This document shows, piece after piece, positions 60,425 to 60,545 of a stretch of DNA of 60,545 bases. Origin of the DNA: CAYVQF01 sp964454015 (GTDB lineage: Bacteria; Myxococcota_A; Bradymonadia; UBA4248); contig CAYVQF010000033.1 in NCBI GenBank assembly GCA_964454015.1, forward strand, positions 1 to 60,545, written 5' to 3'. Each line of letters begins with the position of its first letter. Position 1 is the stretch's first letter. The translations under genes and the position numbers were made by a program. Under the pieces are notes generated by a model. It saw nothing but the letters and a program-made list of their open reading frames with translations. It was not told the DNA's origin and did not search any database.

Positions 60425-60545
60425 GGTGCCTCTCGGTGGAGGGCAGATGGGGGCGCGCCGCGGGGTGAGCCACGCGGCACTTGCCCGAGAAAGACGGCAT
60501 CAATCTAGCGGCGGTCCCCGGGCCTTGTCCAGGCTGGGGCGGGTC

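Noticed and set aside
1..60545. tRNA, rRNA, insertion sequences, integrases
   Set aside because: No cloverleaf arms, transposase or integrase motifs, or long terminal inverted repeats were recognised on either strand. Short structured RNAs cannot be excluded by eye.

Overview
The window is about 60.5 kb of high-GC DNA from a Gram-negative bacterium. The gene content fits the Myxococcota/Bradymonadota (former Deltaproteobacteria) grade: many lipoproteins, Cys-rich EGF/EB-like surface proteins, thrombospondin type-3 repeats, an AgmX/PglI-type C-terminal domain, SUMF1-type lipoproteins, TPR proteins and lipid A / lipoprotein maturation genes. This assignment is inferred from families, not from a marker gene. 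No rRNA, tRNA or CRISPR repeat array was recognised.

Left end (1-8.2 kb): a leftward type I-G (old I-U/Dpsyc) cas effector operon, csb1 > csb2 > cas3 > cas8g-like. By eye it is lower in GC than the rest. An unidentified partial gene lies beyond it at the window edge. No cas1/cas2/cas4 or array is in view. Two decayed pieces of a class III PHA synthase gene flank this block, next to the intact phaC.

8.2-17.8 kb: a polyhydroxyalkanoate (PHA) locus. A leftward operon runs lipoprotein > alpha/beta-hydrolase lipoprotein > outer-membrane beta-barrel > paralogous lipoprotein > short PhaE/phasin-like protein > class III phaC. The divergent rightward side carries the regulator phaR, a phasin, a PhaB-like reductase and thiolase phaA. 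Two TGCA-S-TGCA dyads lie exactly 7 bp upstream of the -35 box of the operon promoter and of the phasin promoter. This gives a convincing PhaR circuit.

17.8-27.7 kb: a thrombospondin-3/VWA/MORN-like surface protein, glgC (glycogen), two metallophosphoesterases, an AgmX/PglI-type lipoprotein, small secreted proteins and a Cys-rich protein.

27.8-36.6 kb: a tight three-gene operon. Its genes are an AddB/RecC-like protein whose nuclease site looks dead, an AddA/RecB-like helicase-nuclease with an extra C-terminal domain, and a UvrD-type helicase with an N-terminal RelE/ParE-like domain. This is the best candidate in the window for an unusual DNA-end-processing or defence machine.

36.7-53.7 kb: a SlyD-like isomerase, a PPOX-fold protein, a TPR protein, lpxL/lpxK-like lipid A genes, a Cys-rich lipoprotein, an Lnt with a large insertion, a lipid/diacylglycerol kinase, an FGE-fold lipoprotein, a TPR lipoprotein and a lipase.

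51.9-60.4 kb: nrfH-nrfA (ammonia-forming cytochrome c nitrite reductase), then a leftward run of envelope proteins (GNAT-like protein, hypothetical, parvulin, two membrane proteins, a substrate-binding lipoprotein and a TPR protein).

Starts were moved from the longest reading frame wherever a Shine-Dalgarno sequence or signal peptide decided the matter. All identifications are from reading the sequence; no database search was run.
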